A stretch of 64,000 bases of DNA from Myxococcales bacterium (GCA_020633295.1 JACKDW010000002.1:744001-808000); one strand, 5' to 3'. Shown: positions 35,384-44,792, counted from the first letter of the stretch. Made by a program: numbers and translations. Notes: a model not told the origin generated them from the sequence alone.

Positions 35384-36709
35384 ATGCGCACCATCGCCAT
35401 CGGTGTCCTGGGCCTGGGGAACGTCGGCACGGGGACGCTCCAGCTCCTGCGCGACAACCGGGACGCGATCGAGGCGCGCGTGGGGGCCCGCCTCGACGTC
35501 CGCGCGGTGCTCGTGCGCGACCCGAACAAGCCGCGCGACGTCGAGCTCGGAGGCGCGCGTTTGACCACGCGCCCCGCGGACATCCTGGACGACCCCGAGA
35601 TCGAGATCGTCGTCGAGCTGATCGGCGGGCTCGACCCCGCGCGCGATCACGTGCTGCGCGCGCTGCGGGCCGGGAAGCACGTGGTGACCGCGAACAAGGC
35701 GCTGCTCGCGGAGCGCGGCGAGCAGATCTTCGCCGAGGCGAGCCAGCGCGGGCTCGCGGTGTTCTTCGAGGGCTCGGTCGCCGGCGGCACGCCGCTGCTC
35801 CGGAGCCTGCGCGAGGGCCTGGCGAGCGACCGCATCGAGGCGCTCACCGGGATCGTCAACGGCACCTCGAACTACATCCTCGACGCGATGACCCGCACGG
35901 GCGCGCGCTACGAGGACGCGCTGCGGGCGGCGCAGGAGGCCGGCTACGCCGAGGCCGATCCGACGCTCGACGTCGACGGGTCCGACGCCGCGCACAAGCT
36001 CGCGCTGCTGGCCCTCGTGAGCTTCGGCGTCCGTGTGGACCCGGGCGCGATCCACCGCGAGGGCGTGACCGGGATCGACCCGTTCGACATCAAGACCGCG
36101 GACGAGCTCGGCTACGTGATCAAGAGCCTGGCGATCGCGCGCCGGAGCGCGCGCGGCGTGTCGCTGCGGGTGCACCCGACGATGGTCCCCAAGACGCACG
36201 TGCTCGCCGGCGTGCACGGCTCGTACAACGCCTGCCTCGTCGAGTCGCGCGCGCTCGGCCGCAGCCTCTACTACGGGCGCGGCGCCGGGCCGATGCCGAC
36301 GGGCGTCGCGGTCGTCTCCGACGTCATCGAGGTCGCGCGGCTGATCACCGGGCGCGCGAGCCACGAGGACGCGGGCGCGCGGCTCCTGCCCAAGTCCGGC
36401 GCGCAGCCCGAACGCGTCGACCCGCTCCCGCTCGACGAGCTCGAGTGCGAGAACTACCTCTGCATCCACGTGCCCAACCAGCCCGGCGTGCTCGGGCGCT
36501 GCGCCGCGTGCCTCGGCCGGCACGGCGTCAGCATCAAGCGCATGTTCCAGGAGGCGCCGCGCGGCGACGCGCCGGTCTCGATGGTCATCTTCACCGAGTC
36601 GGTGCCCGAGCGCAGCGTCGCGGCCGCGCTCGCGGAGATGAGCACCTTCGACATCCTGTCGCGCCCGACCGACCGCATCCGGATCCTCGACCCCGACACG
36701 ATCGACTGA
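35384..36709 (+). CDS. hom: Homoserine dehydrogenase
   Basis: NAD(P)-dependent reduction of aspartate semialdehyde to homoserine on the way to threonine and methionine. 441 residues with a Rossmann start IGVLGLGNVGTGTLQLL, VVTANKALLAERG, FFEGSVAGGTPLLRSL, VNGTSNYILDAMT, AGYAEADPTLDVDGSDAAHK (substrate site) and YYGRGAGPMPTGVAVVSD. The C-terminal 85 residues (YLCIHVPNQPGVLGRCAACL and onward) form an ACT domain, implying feedback control by threonine. ATG at 35384. The thioesterase gene begins one base after the stop, so they are cotranscribed. Confidence 0.95.
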   Translation: MRTIAIGVLGLGNVGTGTLQLLRDNRDAIEARVGARLDVRAVLVRDPNKPRDVELGGARLTTRPADILDDPEIEIVVELIGGLDPARDHVLRALRAGKHVVTANKALLAERGEQIFAEASQRGLAVFFEGSVAGGTPLLRSLREGLASDRIEALTGIVNGTSNYILDAMTRTGARYEDALRAAQEAGYAEADPTLDVDGSDAAHKLALLALVSFGVRVDPGAIHREGVTGIDPFDIKTADELGYVIKSLAIARRSARGVSLRVHPTMVPKTHVLAGVHGSYNACLVESRALGRSLYYGRGAGPMPTGVAVVSDVIEVARLITGRASHEDAGARLLPKSGAQPERVDPLPLDELECENYLCIHVPNQPGVLGRCAACLGRHGVSIKRMFQEAPRGDAPVSMVIFTESVPERSVAAALAEMSTFDILSRPTDRIRILDPDTID

Positions 36710-36710
36710 G

Positions 36711-37199
36711 ATGGCCAAGCTCGCTCGCCTCATCAGCCCGCGCTCCGCGGACCCGCCCGGCATGCGGCTGGCCGCGCGCGCGCGCGTGATCTACGGCGAC
36801 ACCGATCGCATGGGCGTCGTCTATCACGGCACCTACCTGCGCTTCCTCGAGCAGGGCCGCGTCGAGCTGATGCGCGGGCTCGGGGTCCGCTACGTCGACA
36901 TCGAGGCGCGCGGCTTCGGCTTCCCCGTCACGGACGTCGCGGTCAGCTACTTCTCGCCCGCGCGCTACGACGACGTGCTCTCGATCCACGTCGCGGTCAC
37001 GGAGATGCGCTGGGCGCGGCTGAGCTTCGCCTATCACCTGACCGTTGAGCCCGGTGACCGCGACGGCGTGCGCGAGCGCGTCAGCGTGCTGCGCGGCGAG
37101 ACGCGGCACTGCTGCACGGCGCTCGCGACGGGGCAGCCGACGCGCTTCCCCGGCGACGTCCACGAGCGCCTCGCGGCGCTGCTCGAGCTGCCGAGCTAG
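36711..37199 (+). CDS. YbgC/4HBT-family acyl-CoA thioesterase
   Basis: Hotdog-fold thioesterase of 162 residues. The signature [21 protein letters not shown] carries the catalytic Asp of the 4-hydroxybenzoyl-CoA thioesterase type; [10 protein letters not shown] and [16 protein letters not shown] follow as in YbgC. Substrates of this group are short or aromatic acyl-CoAs, and YbgC is tied to the Tol-Pal envelope system in enterics, but no tol gene is near. Starting one base after hom suggests expression by translational coupling rather than a shared pathway. Confidence 0.88.
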   Translation: MAKLARLISPRSADPPGMRLAARARVIYGDTDRMGVVYHGTYLRFLEQGRVELMRGLGVRYVDIEARGFGFPVTDVAVSYFSPARYDDVLSIHVAVTEMRWARLSFAYHLTVEPGDRDGVRERVSVLRGETRHCCTALATGQPTRFPGDVHERLAALLELPS

Positions 37200-37223
37200 G
37201 CGCCCCGGACCCTCCGAACTCAT

Positions 37224-37247
37224 CGACCGCCCGACCGCCCGACCGCC
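37224..37247. repeat. 8-bp tandem repeat in the glpX leader
   Basis: Three exact units of CGACCGCC followed by degenerate units up to 37272, immediately before the AGGAG ribosome-binding site of the class II fructose bisphosphatase gene. The unit is not a multiple of three and lies in the untranslated leader, so copy number could tune leader length. Confidence 0.8.
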
Positions 37248-37282
37248 CGAACGCACCGCCCGACCGACCGCCAGGAGACATC

Positions 37283-38254
37283 ATGGATCGCCGACTTGTC
37301 CTCGAGTACACCCGCGTCACCGAAGCCGCCGCGATCGCGGCCGCCGCCATGATCGGGCGCGGCGAGAAGGACGCCGCCGACGCGCGCGCGGTGGAGGCGA
37401 TGCGCGAGGCCTTCGAGCGCGTCCCGGCCCGCGGGACCATCGTCATCGGCGAGGGCGAGCGCGACGAGGCGCCGATGCTGTACATCGGCGAGAAGGTCGG
37501 CCCCTCGGACGAGGACAACCTGCCCGAGGTCGACATCGCGGTCGATCCGCTCGAGGGCACGAACCTGTGCGCCGACGGCGGCCCGGGCTCGCTCGCGGTG
37601 CTCGCGGCGGCGAGCCGCGGCGAGCTGCTCGCGGCGCCCGACACCTACATGGCGAAGATCGCGACCTGCCCCGAGGGCAAGGGCGTCGTCTCGCTCGAGC
37701 AGTCGCCGACCGAGAACCTGCGGGCGCTGGCCGCCGCGAAGAAGCGCCGCCCGGACGAGATGACGGTGGTGGTGCTCGAGCGCCCCCGGCACGCCGAGCT
37801 GATCCGCGAGCTGCGGACCGCCGGCGCGCGCGTGCACCTGATCACCGACGGCGACGTCGCGCCGGCGGTGGCCACGTGCCTGCCGACGAGCGGCATCGAC
37901 ATGGTCTACGGCATCGGCGGCGCGCCCGAGGGCGTGCTCGCGGCCGCGGCGCTGCACTGCCTCGGCGGCGAGTTCTGCGGCAAGCTGCAGTTCCGCAACG
38001 ACGAGGAGCGCGCGCGCGCGCGCGCGATGGGGATGAAGGATCCCGACGCGTACCTGGCCCACGGCGACCTCGTGCGCGGCGACGTGATCTTCGTGGCGAC
38101 GGGCGTGACCACGGGCCCGCTGCTCAAGGGCGTGCGCCGCATCGGCGACCGCCTGCACCTGCACAGCCTGGCGCTGCGCAGCGAGACGGGCACGCGCCGC
38201 TGGGTCAACACCTCCGTCGACGCGAACCGGTTCTCGTTCGAGTACAAGACCTGA
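37283..38254 (+). CDS. glpX: Class II fructose-1,6-bisphosphatase (GlpX type)
   Basis: Hydrolyses fructose 1,6-bisphosphate in gluconeogenesis; lithium-sensitive phosphatase fold. 323 residues, with [18 protein letters not shown] (metal-binding acidic cluster), [49 protein letters not shown] and [17 protein letters not shown] all typical of the family. AGGAG at 37273-37277 is a proper ribosome-binding site. The gene converges on the TPR kinase with only nine bases between stop codons, covered by a short hairpin. Together with eno it marks central carbon metabolism. Confidence 0.95.
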   Translation: MDRRLVLEYTRVTEAAAIAAAAMIGRGEKDAADARAVEAMREAFERVPARGTIVIGEGERDEAPMLYIGEKVGPSDEDNLPEVDIAVDPLEGTNLCADGGPGSLAVLAAASRGELLAAPDTYMAKIATCPEGKGVVSLEQSPTENLRALAAAKKRRPDEMTVVVLERPRHAELIRELRTAGARVHLITDGDVAPAVATCLPTSGIDMVYGIGGAPEGVLAAAALHCLGGEFCGKLQFRNDEERARARAMGMKDPDAYLAHGDLVRGDVIFVATGVTTGPLLKGVRRIGDRLHLHSLALRSETGTRRWVNTSVDANRFSFEYKT

Positions 38255-38267
38255 GCCCGCGGCTCAG
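38251..38267. terminator. Hairpin spanning both stop codons of convergent glpX and kinase genes
   Basis: Perfect seven-base stem CTGAGCC / GGCTCAG with loop CGC. It includes the TGA of glpX (38252-38254) and, on the other strand, the TGA of the kinase (38264-38266). Too short and without a T-run for certainty; a bidirectional terminator or end-of-message structure is possible. Confidence 0.4.
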
Positions 38268-41200
38268 CCGGCGAGCCAGCCCTCCAGGGTCTCGAGGTCA
38301 CGCGCGTAGCCGGGGCCCGCCGCGCGCAGGCTCGCGACGGCGCGCGCGAGCGCGTCACGACCCGACCCTCCCGACAGCATGTCACAGCGCGCGAGCTCGG
38401 CGTCGAGCAGCGCGAGCAGCGGGTCGCCCGGGGCCCGCACGCGGGCGTAGTAGTCGCGCGCGCGCGTGAACCACCCGCGCGCCGACGCGTGCGCGCCGGC
38501 GTCACGCTCGAGCTCGCCCAGCCGCCGCGCGAGCTCGGCGTAGAGGACGCCGTCCTGCAGCGCGCGCGCCTCGAGGAGCTTCAGCGCGCGCTCGAGGTTG
38601 ACGCGCGCCTCGTCGAGCCGCCCGGCGAGCCGCTGGGCGTGCCCGAGGTGCACGAGCGACTCGGCGACCTCCGGGCCCTCGTCGGCGCCCGCGAGCGCGC
38701 GACGGATCTCGAGCGCGCGCCCGAACGCCCCGAGCGCGCTGCCGAGCTCGCCGCGCTCGCGATCCAGCGCGCCGAGGTCGCGCTCGGACCGCGCCGCGAG
38801 CTCGCTGCGCGGGCCGACGAGTCGCGCGCGAAGCGTGCGCGCGCGCTCGAGCTCGGCGCGCGCGTCGTCGAAGCGGCGCAGGCCGACGTACGCCTCGCCG
38901 AGCCCAGACGCCACGTGCGAGGCCTCGAGCCCCTCGGCGAGCCCGTGACGATGGAGCAGCTCACGGGCCGACTCGAAGCGCGCGCGCGCTTCCTCGTGAC
39001 GGCGCGCCGCGTTGGCGAGATCGCCCCGTGAGCGTTGCACGAACTGCATCGCGGGCGCGGCGTCGCCGAGCGCCGCGGTGATCCCCTGCTCGGCGCGCGC
39101 GAACGAGCTCGCCGCGCCGACGAGGTCGCCGCGGTTGAGCTGCGCGAGCCCGACGTTGTACGCGGCGAAGGCGACGTGGGGGTGGCCGTCACCGAGCGCG
39201 CGCTGGAGCGACGCGAGCGCCTCGCCGTGCAGACGCGCCGCCTCGTCGAAGTCGAGCGCGCGACCGTGGGCCTCGGCGAGGTTCGCCAGCGTGTACGCGT
39301 ACTCCGGCGCGTCCGCGTCGCCGCGCGCGCGCAGCGTCTCGAGCGCGTCGGCGTACAGCCGCCGCGCCTGCGTCAGCTGCCCGCCTTTCTCATAGGCCAG
39401 GCCGAGGTTGTTGCTGAGGAGCCAGCGCGTGTCCGCGCGCGCGGGCGAGCGCTCGAGCAGCGAGCGCGCCAGCGGCTCGTCCTCGAGCGCCCCGCTGACC
39501 TCGTCGAGCATGCGCGACCGGGCGAAGATCCGCTTGGCGACCGCCTCGGCCGCCACCGCAGCGTGCCCGATCGCGATCGCGTCGTAGAGCGCGGCGTCCA
39601 GGGCCGCGCGCGCGTCCTCGCCGTCGCCGCGCTGCATGAGCGCGCTCCCGCGGCGCAGCTCCGCCTCGGCGAGCAGCGGGCGGTACTCGAGCGCGCGGGC
39701 CTGCGCGAGCGCGTCCTCCGAGCGCGCGAGCGCGTCGTCGTAGCGCCCCAGATCCTCGAGGACCTTCGCGCGCGCGAGCGCCTGACGCTGAACCTCTACC
39801 CGCGCGCGCGCGTCCGCGTCCTCGGGCGGCGCGAGCTCGGCGGTCAGCGCCTCCGCGTCGCCGCAGTAGGCGATCGTCGGGAGGGACGCGGCCGCCTGCA
39901 CCGCGTTCTGAACCGAGGCGGCGTCGGGCTCGTTGGTGAGCGAGTCGACGAGGCCCGCGAGCGCGGCGCGACGGCCGTCGAGGCACGCCATGCGTCGGTC
40001 GAGCAGGCGATCGGACTGGCGCCCGTCCTCGTGGGCCTCACAGGCCTCGGTGCGCATGGCCACCCAGTCGCCGGCGTAGCGCGTCAGCGCCTTGTCGACG
40101 CGCGCCCAGGTGTCGGCCGCGTAGGTCAGGCCGGTTCTTGAGAGCGCGCGCTCCAGCGCCGCGCGTCGCGTCGCGCTCCAGACCTCGGCGAGCTCCTCGT
40201 CGGCGCCGACGCAGGTCTCGACCGGCGCGCTCACCTGCCCGGCGAGCGCGAAGCTCCCGGTCGCCGTGACGCCGACGAGCCCGAGCCCCAGGACCCAGCG
40301 CCGGCGCGCGCGGGCCGGGTCGCGCGCGAGCGCGGCGAGCAGCGCCGCCATCGACGGCGGTCGATCGCGGGGCTCGACGCGCAGCCCCTGCAGGACGACC
40401 CGACGCACCCAGCCCGGGACCGCGACGCCCGCGGGCGGGTCGACGTGGCGGCCGTGAATGACCGCGTCGACGAGCTTCGGCAGCGACTCGCAGGGGAACG
40501 GGTGCTCGCCGTACAGACCTTCGAAGAGCGCGACGCAGAAGCTGAAGAGATCGCTCTGGGCCGTCGCGACGGTGCCCATATGTTGCTCTGGGGACATGTA
40601 CGCCGGGGTCCCCATGATCGCGCCCGTGCGCGTCAGCGGCTGCGCGAGCATCGACGCCCCCTCGCCCTCCGAGGTCACCGCGGGCAGCCCGACGTGGGAG
40701 TCCGCGAGCGTGCGCGCGAGCGCCTCGGTGCCGGCGTGGGGCAGCGCGCGCGCGAGCCCGAAGTCGAGGACCTTGACTACGCCGTCGTCGCCGACGAGCA
40801 CGTTGCCCGGCTTGAAGTCGCGGTGCACGATCCCGGCCTCGTGGGCCGCGACCAGGCCCGCGCCGGCCTGACGAAACACCTCGACGACCTCGCGCCACGG
40901 CCTGGGCCCGTCGGCCTGGCGGCCCTCCGCGTCCGCGCCCGCGATCCACTCCTGCAGCGTCTGACCGCGGACGAACTCCATGGCCACGAACACCTGCTTG
41001 CCGTGGCCCTCGTCGAGCTCGCCGACCTCGTGCACGGTGACGATGTTGGGGTGCGAGAGCCGGGCCATGGCCTGGGCCTCCCGCAGCAGGCGGACGCGGC
41101 CGAGGTCGTCCTCGGTCGTGGCGACCGAGCGCAGCACCTTGACGGCGATCTTGCGGTCGAGCGCTTCGTCGTAGGCGGCGTAGACGACCCCCATCCCGCC

Positions 41201-41635
41201 CTCGCCGAGGCGCGAGAGCACGGTGAAGCGCCCGATCTTCACGGGCACGGCGCGGGTGCGAAACAGCTTGGCCTTGATCAGCTCGCGGACGCGACGCTCC
41301 TCGACGTCCGCGGGCGGCTGGGCGATCGGGGTCTGACGCGCGTCGGAGACCAGCGTGTCCCATCCAGGCAGGATCGCCTCCGAGGCGTTGTCGGCGTCGA
41401 GCTGCTGCAGACCCGCGCCGGAGGGCGCCGTGTCGCGCACGCCGAGCTCGTCGGCGTCGCCGGTGGCGAGGCGCGGGGGCGGACGCGTGTCCTCGTCGCG
41501 CGTGTCGCCGGCGATGATGGTGTCGTCGAGCTCTCGCCCGCGCGCGCCCTCGCCCGTGCCCACGTCCTGCGCCGTCATGGTCCGCCCGTGACGATCATGC
41601 GCAATCATGCGTGTCGCTTCCACTGTGTTCTCCAT
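38264..41635 (-). CDS. Ser/Thr protein kinase with TM segment and C-terminal TPR array
   Basis: 1,123 residues from ATG 41633-41635 (inner ATGs at codons 10 and 20 are alternatives). About 125 acidic residues precede a Hanks kinase domain (about 130-410): RLGEGGMGVVYAAYDEALD, IAVKVLRS, GIVHRDFKPGNVLVGDDG, VKVLDFGLARAL, GTPAYMSPEQHMG. A TM helix (WVLGLGLVGVTATGSFALAG) leads to an outer region with paired Cys (ETCVGADEE, TEACEAHED, YCGDAEAL), then at least nine TPR-like units (for example LSNNLGLAYEKGGQLTQARR, FAAYNVGLAQLNRGDLVGAA). This is the common myxobacterial 'kinase plus TPR' receptor type. The SPEQ segment coincides with a half-copy of the dyad motif, as in the kinase at 8.1 kb, but there the protein motif explains the DNA. 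Confidence 0.9.
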   Translation of the reverse strand: MENTVEATRMIAHDRHGRTMTAQDVGTGEGARGRELDDTIIAGDTRDEDTRPPPRLATGDADELGVRDTAPSGAGLQQLDADNASEAILPGWDTLVSDARQTPIAQPPADVEERRVRELIKAKLFRTRAVPVKIGRFTVLSRLGEGGMGVVYAAYDEALDRKIAVKVLRSVATTEDDLGRVRLLREAQAMARLSHPNIVTVHEVGELDEGHGKQVFVAMEFVRGQTLQEWIAGADAEGRQADGPRPWREVVEVFRQAGAGLVAAHEAGIVHRDFKPGNVLVGDDGVVKVLDFGLARALPHAGTEALARTLADSHVGLPAVTSEGEGASMLAQPLTRTGAIMGTPAYMSPEQHMGTVATAQSDLFSFCVALFEGLYGEHPFPCESLPKLVDAVIHGRHVDPPAGVAVPGWVRRVVLQGLRVEPRDRPPSMAALLAALARDPARARRRWVLGLGLVGVTATGSFALAGQVSAPVETCVGADEELAEVWSATRRAALERALSRTGLTYAADTWARVDKALTRYAGDWVAMRTEACEAHEDGRQSDRLLDRRMACLDGRRAALAGLVDSLTNEPDAASVQNAVQAAASLPTIAYCGDAEALTAELAPPEDADARARVEVQRQALARAKVLEDLGRYDDALARSEDALAQARALEYRPLLAEAELRRGSALMQRGDGEDARAALDAALYDAIAIGHAAVAAEAVAKRIFARSRMLDEVSGALEDEPLARSLLERSPARADTRWLLSNNLGLAYEKGGQLTQARRLYADALETLRARGDADAPEYAYTLANLAEAHGRALDFDEAARLHGEALASLQRALGDGHPHVAFAAYNVGLAQLNRGDLVGAASSFARAEQGITAALGDAAPAMQFVQRSRGDLANAARRHEEARARFESARELLHRHGLAEGLEASHVASGLGEAYVGLRRFDDARAELERARTLRARLVGPRSELAARSERDLGALDRERGELGSALGAFGRALEIRRALAGADEGPEVAESLVHLGHAQRLAGRLDEARVNLERALKLLEARALQDGVLYAELARRLGELERDAGAHASARGWFTRARDYYARVRAPGDPLLALLDAELARCDMLSGGSGRDALARAVASLRAAGPGYARDLETLEGWLAG

Positions 41636-42071
41636 CGCGCGCCGCCCGAGGTCACTGCGGCGACGTCGTAGGCGATTGCCGTCACGCGACCCGGCGACTC
41701 CGTCTCGCCGCGCGCGTCTCTCGCCTGGGCAGTGACCTGCGCGAGCGGAACAATTGACCCGCCGCGCGCGCGCGCACACGCGCCGCGCGTCCCCGCGCGC
41801 ACACGCCAGGCGGCCCGCGAACTTCGTTCTCTGGCCCTTACGCTATGTGGAGTTTTTTTTTCAGGTTTTTTCTCGGGCGCCGCAATTGTTCGAACCGCCC
41901 GGGTCACTGCCCAGGCGAGACACGCGAACGCACAGCGGACGCACCCGGGGCCTGCGGCGGAGGACGGAAACCTCCGCCGGACGGAACAGGCGAAGGAACC
42001 GGGCGCGACGGAGCCGCTGCGCAGTGACGACGCGCGCTGGTGATTGCGCGCGCCGCCAGGGGAGACACGCC
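41636..42071. other. Divergent intergenic region with A/T-rich patch
   Basis: 436 bases between the TPR kinase and the ADYC protein. At 41826-41892 the composition drops sharply: TTACGCTATGTGGAG, a run of nine T, CAGG, a run of six T, then CAATTGTTCG. This is the best place for the divergent promoters. On either side the DNA is G/C-rich with CGCGCG runs and no gene. Confidence 0.5.
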
Positions 42072-43055
42072 ATGATCGCCAACCGCATCCGGAATTCCAT
42101 CATCCTGTCCACCACCCTGACCGCGAGCCTGCTGGCGGCAGGATGCGACGCCGTCGACGCGCCCGAGGACTTCGCCGGCGACCAGGCCCACGCGCTGCGC
42201 CCGAGCGGCGGTGGCGGGATCGTGTTCAACACCTTGACCTTCGGTCACCTGAGCGCCTCCGAGGTCGTGCTCGGGCAGCCGTCCCCCGACGGCGTCGTGC
42301 TCGAGAGCGTCGAGGTGCTCTTCGACGGTCAGTACGCCGCGGTCGAGAACCTGTGGGCCGAGCAGGGGGAGATCCACGCGACGATCCCGGGGTACGAGGC
42401 GCTGCACGCCTACGACCTGCTCGAGTCGCGCTGGAGCGTCGTGGTCGACGGGGAGCTGTACGTCTACACGATCACCGAGATCTTCGGGGACGCCGGGCTG
42501 TACCGCTACAATTTCGTCGACATCGACACCTACGGGCGCGAGGAGGGCATCCCCGCCTGCGGCCACCAGATCGGCGGCAACGGGCCCGGCAACGAGTACA
42601 CGGCCGTCGTGATCGAGAACCTGACGGCGGACCCGACCAACGGCACGGTGTCGTACAACAGCACGCCGGGCTCGATGTTCATCGCCTGCGAGACGGGCGG
42701 CGTCGGCAAGGCCGTGACCTGGGGCTACGCCCCCTACGACAAGGAGGTGTCGATGAACGACTTCCAGGCGGCGGTCCGCATGGTCCGCGACGACCTGTGC
42801 GGCGACGGCGGCTCGTGGACGCAGCAGGGCACGCCGATCTTCCTGCTCGACAAGCCCGCGATCAACTGGAACGACAGCGGCGTGATCGAGGCGGTGTGGA
42901 CGCCCGACGGCGCGGCCTGCCTCGGCGACCACACGCGCACCGGCATCGACTACGCCAACGTCACGTGCAACGGGCAGCCGCTCAACCCGTGCCTCGCGGA
43001 CGGCTGGGACTACTTCAGCCTCGATGGGAGCTTCTCGATGTCGCGGCTCCCGTGA
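42072..43055 (+). CDS. ADYC-domain lipoprotein
   Basis: 327 residues; ATG at 42072 with AGGGGAGA shortly upstream. Lipoprotein signal IILSTTLTASLLAAGC. The mature protein has a beta-rich N-terminal part (VVLGQPSPDGVVLESVEVLF) and a Cys-containing C-terminal domain: MFIACETGGVGKAVTWGYAP, FQAAVRMVRDDLCGDGGSWT and QQGTPIFLLD, matching the pattern for which the myxobacterial 'ADYC' domain is named, here with DDLC in place of ADYC. Eight or so cysteines suggest disulfides outside the cytoplasm. The molecular function of the family is not known to me. It converges on an ECF sigma gene 28 bases away. Confidence 0.78.
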   Translation: MIANRIRNSIILSTTLTASLLAAGCDAVDAPEDFAGDQAHALRPSGGGGIVFNTLTFGHLSASEVVLGQPSPDGVVLESVEVLFDGQYAAVENLWAEQGEIHATIPGYEALHAYDLLESRWSVVVDGELYVYTITEIFGDAGLYRYNFVDIDTYGREEGIPACGHQIGGNGPGNEYTAVVIENLTADPTNGTVSYNSTPGSMFIACETGGVGKAVTWGYAPYDKEVSMNDFQAAVRMVRDDLCGDGGSWTQQGTPIFLLDKPAINWNDSGVIEAVWTPDGAACLGDHTRTGIDYANVTCNGQPLNPCLADGWDYFSLDGSFSMSRLP

Positions 43056-43083
43056 GCGCCGCGGCCGCTCGCGAGCGCGCCGC

Positions 43084-43695
43084 CTAGCGCTTCATCTGAT
43101 CCCGCAGGCGCCGCGCCCAGATGTCGAGGTTCGAGACCGTGCTGTGCAGCACCTGCGGCGACCGGGCGAGGCTCTCGAGCTCGCGCTCGAGCAGCTGCTT
43201 GGCCCGGCGGATCCGCGTCCGCGCGGTCCCCTCGGGGACCTCGAGCACGCTGGCGATGTCGCGGGCGCGCATGCCCTCCCAGTAGTACAGCTCGAGGATC
43301 ACCTGCGACTCCATCGGGATCTGGCGCAGCGCCTGCAGCAGGAGCTGGCTCTCCTGCTCGCGCGCGAGCAGGCTCGTGGGCGTGGGCGCGAGGTCCTGGA
43401 CCGAGCGCTCGGCGAAGTCGAGGCGATCGCTCTCGCGGCGGCGCTTGCGGTAGTGCTCGAACAGCACGTTGCGGGCGACGCCGAACAGGTAGCAGCGAAA
43501 GCTCGTCTGGTCGCGCATGCGCTCGCGCGTCTCGAGGCAGACGAGGAATGTCCGCTGCACCAGGTCGGGCGCGGCGTCGCCGGCCTTGTTGCGGAAGAAC
43601 CGGGAGACGCGCTCGTAGTGACGCTCGAACAGCGCGACGCCGGCGTCCTCGTCACCGTCGCGCCACGCCTGCAGCAGCTGCCGGTCCTCCGTCAT
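43084..43695 (-). CDS. ECF-type RNA polymerase sigma factor
   Basis: 203 residues from ATG 43693-43695 (frame open further up to 43737). Region 2: FERHYERVSRFFRNKAGDAA, DLVQRTFLVCLETRERMRDQ and FRCYLFGVARNVLFEHYRKR. Region 4: LRQIPMESQVILELYYWEGM followed by RARDIASVLEVPEGTARTRI, a normal helix-turn-helix. No anti-sigma gene is adjacent; the neighbour in the same direction downstream is nothing closer than the convergent ADYC gene, and Lgt lies upstream. ECF factors of this kind in myxobacteria are often controlled by Ser/Thr kinases or by their own C-terminal extension; here the C-terminus is a plain 35-residue tail. Confidence 0.9.
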   Translation of the reverse strand: MTEDRQLLQAWRDGDEDAGVALFERHYERVSRFFRNKAGDAAPDLVQRTFLVCLETRERMRDQTSFRCYLFGVARNVLFEHYRKRRRESDRLDFAERSVQDLAPTPTSLLAREQESQLLLQALRQIPMESQVILELYYWEGMRARDIASVLEVPEGTARTRIRRAKQLLERELESLARSPQVLHSTVSNLDIWARRLRDQMKR

Positions 43696-43832
43696 CAACC
43701 ATGATGATAGCGCGGCCCGCCCGCGCCTGCCGTGCACCGCCGCGCGCCGCCGCGCGTCGGCCCCCGGCCCGCTCGTCGGGCTCGGGCCGCCCGAGCTCGC
43801 GCGGCCGCAGGCGGACGCGCGCGGCCGTACGC

Positions 43833-44792
43833 TCAGGCGTCGAGCTTCGCGGCGGCCGAGGCGTCGTCGCGCACGGGCTTGTCCTTGTCGGCGTCCTTGG
43901 CCTCGTCGTCCCCCGCCGCCGCCGCGGCCTCGGCCTCACGCCTGGCCCGCTCGGCCTTGTACTCGCTCTCCTTCGCCCACTCGAAGTCGCTCGGCTTGGG
44001 CTTGCGGATGAACGTGAAGTACACGCCGATGCCCATGATCGCGAAGGTGAAGTACTGCGCGGGCGTGAGCCCGAAGTACTGCTTGTCGGAGATGCGGAAG
44101 AAGTCGAGGAAGAAGCGGAACGGCCCGTAGAGCAGCGCGGCCACGCCGACGAAGCGCCCGGGGTCGGCCTTCCGCCACGGGTAGACGAAGTGCATGAACA
44201 GCACCATCGGGACCAGGTACAGGAACTCGAGCGTGCCCAGGTCCCAGCGCACGATGTCCGGGTTGCCCTTCCAGCCGTGCACCGCGAGGAACGAGAGCGG
44301 GTGCGAGAGGTCCTGCAGGATCAGGCCCGGGTGGTCGTGGACCAGGCTGCAGCCGAGGCGCCCCGTCGTGAAGCCGACGAGCATGCCGAAGCAGAGCATG
44401 TCGACGTAGATCAGGAACGGCTGCTTCTTCTTGTGCAAGAACCAGAACACGCCGACCATGAAGCCGAACAGGCCGCCGACGCTCGAGAGCCCGTTCCAGA
44501 TCTGCAGCAGGACGATCGGGTCCTGCATCACGCGCTCGGGGAAGTAGAAGATCACCGAGACCCAGTGCGAGATCACGAAGCCCGAGACCAGTGACCAGAA
44601 CATCACGTCGCGCGCGTACTGCTCGTCGATGTCGCGCGCGTTGGCGAACTTGATGCAGCGCTGCATGCCGAGGATCACGCCGACCGCGACCAGCGGGCCG
44701 AACACCTGCAGCTTGAGCGTCCCGAGCAGCGGGAGGTTCTCCGCCAAGGTGTACTCGGGCGGCTGAAGGAACGGGATCAATGCTTCGAGCAT
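43833..44792 (-). CDS. lgt: Prolipoprotein diacylglyceryl transferase (Lgt-like)
   Basis: Inner-membrane enzyme adding diacylglycerol to the lipobox Cys, directly relevant to the many lipoproteins in this window. 319 residues with about seven TM helices: LQVFGPLVAVGVILGMQRCI, HWVSVIFYFPERVM, SSVGGLFGFMVGVFWFLHKK, VDMLCFGMLVGFTTGRLGCS, YLVPMVLFMHFVYPW, RFVGVAALLYGPFRFFLDFF and FTFAIMGIGVYFTFIR. GGLFGF, the RFxLDFFR segment and GLTPAQ are family traits. The usual GRxGNFxNxE signature is replaced by GRLGCSLVHDHPG, retaining the Gly-Arg-x-Gly frame but not the Asn residues. A C-terminal 55-residue acidic tail is extra. ATG at 44790-44792 preferred. Confidence 0.85.
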   Translation of the reverse strand: MLEALIPFLQPPEYTLAENLPLLGTLKLQVFGPLVAVGVILGMQRCIKFANARDIDEQYARDVMFWSLVSGFVISHWVSVIFYFPERVMQDPIVLLQIWNGLSSVGGLFGFMVGVFWFLHKKKQPFLIYVDMLCFGMLVGFTTGRLGCSLVHDHPGLILQDLSHPLSFLAVHGWKGNPDIVRWDLGTLEFLYLVPMVLFMHFVYPWRKADPGRFVGVAALLYGPFRFFLDFFRISDKQYFGLTPAQYFTFAIMGIGVYFTFIRKPKPSDFEWAKESEYKAERARREAEAAAAAGDDEAKDADKDKPVRDDASAAAKLDA

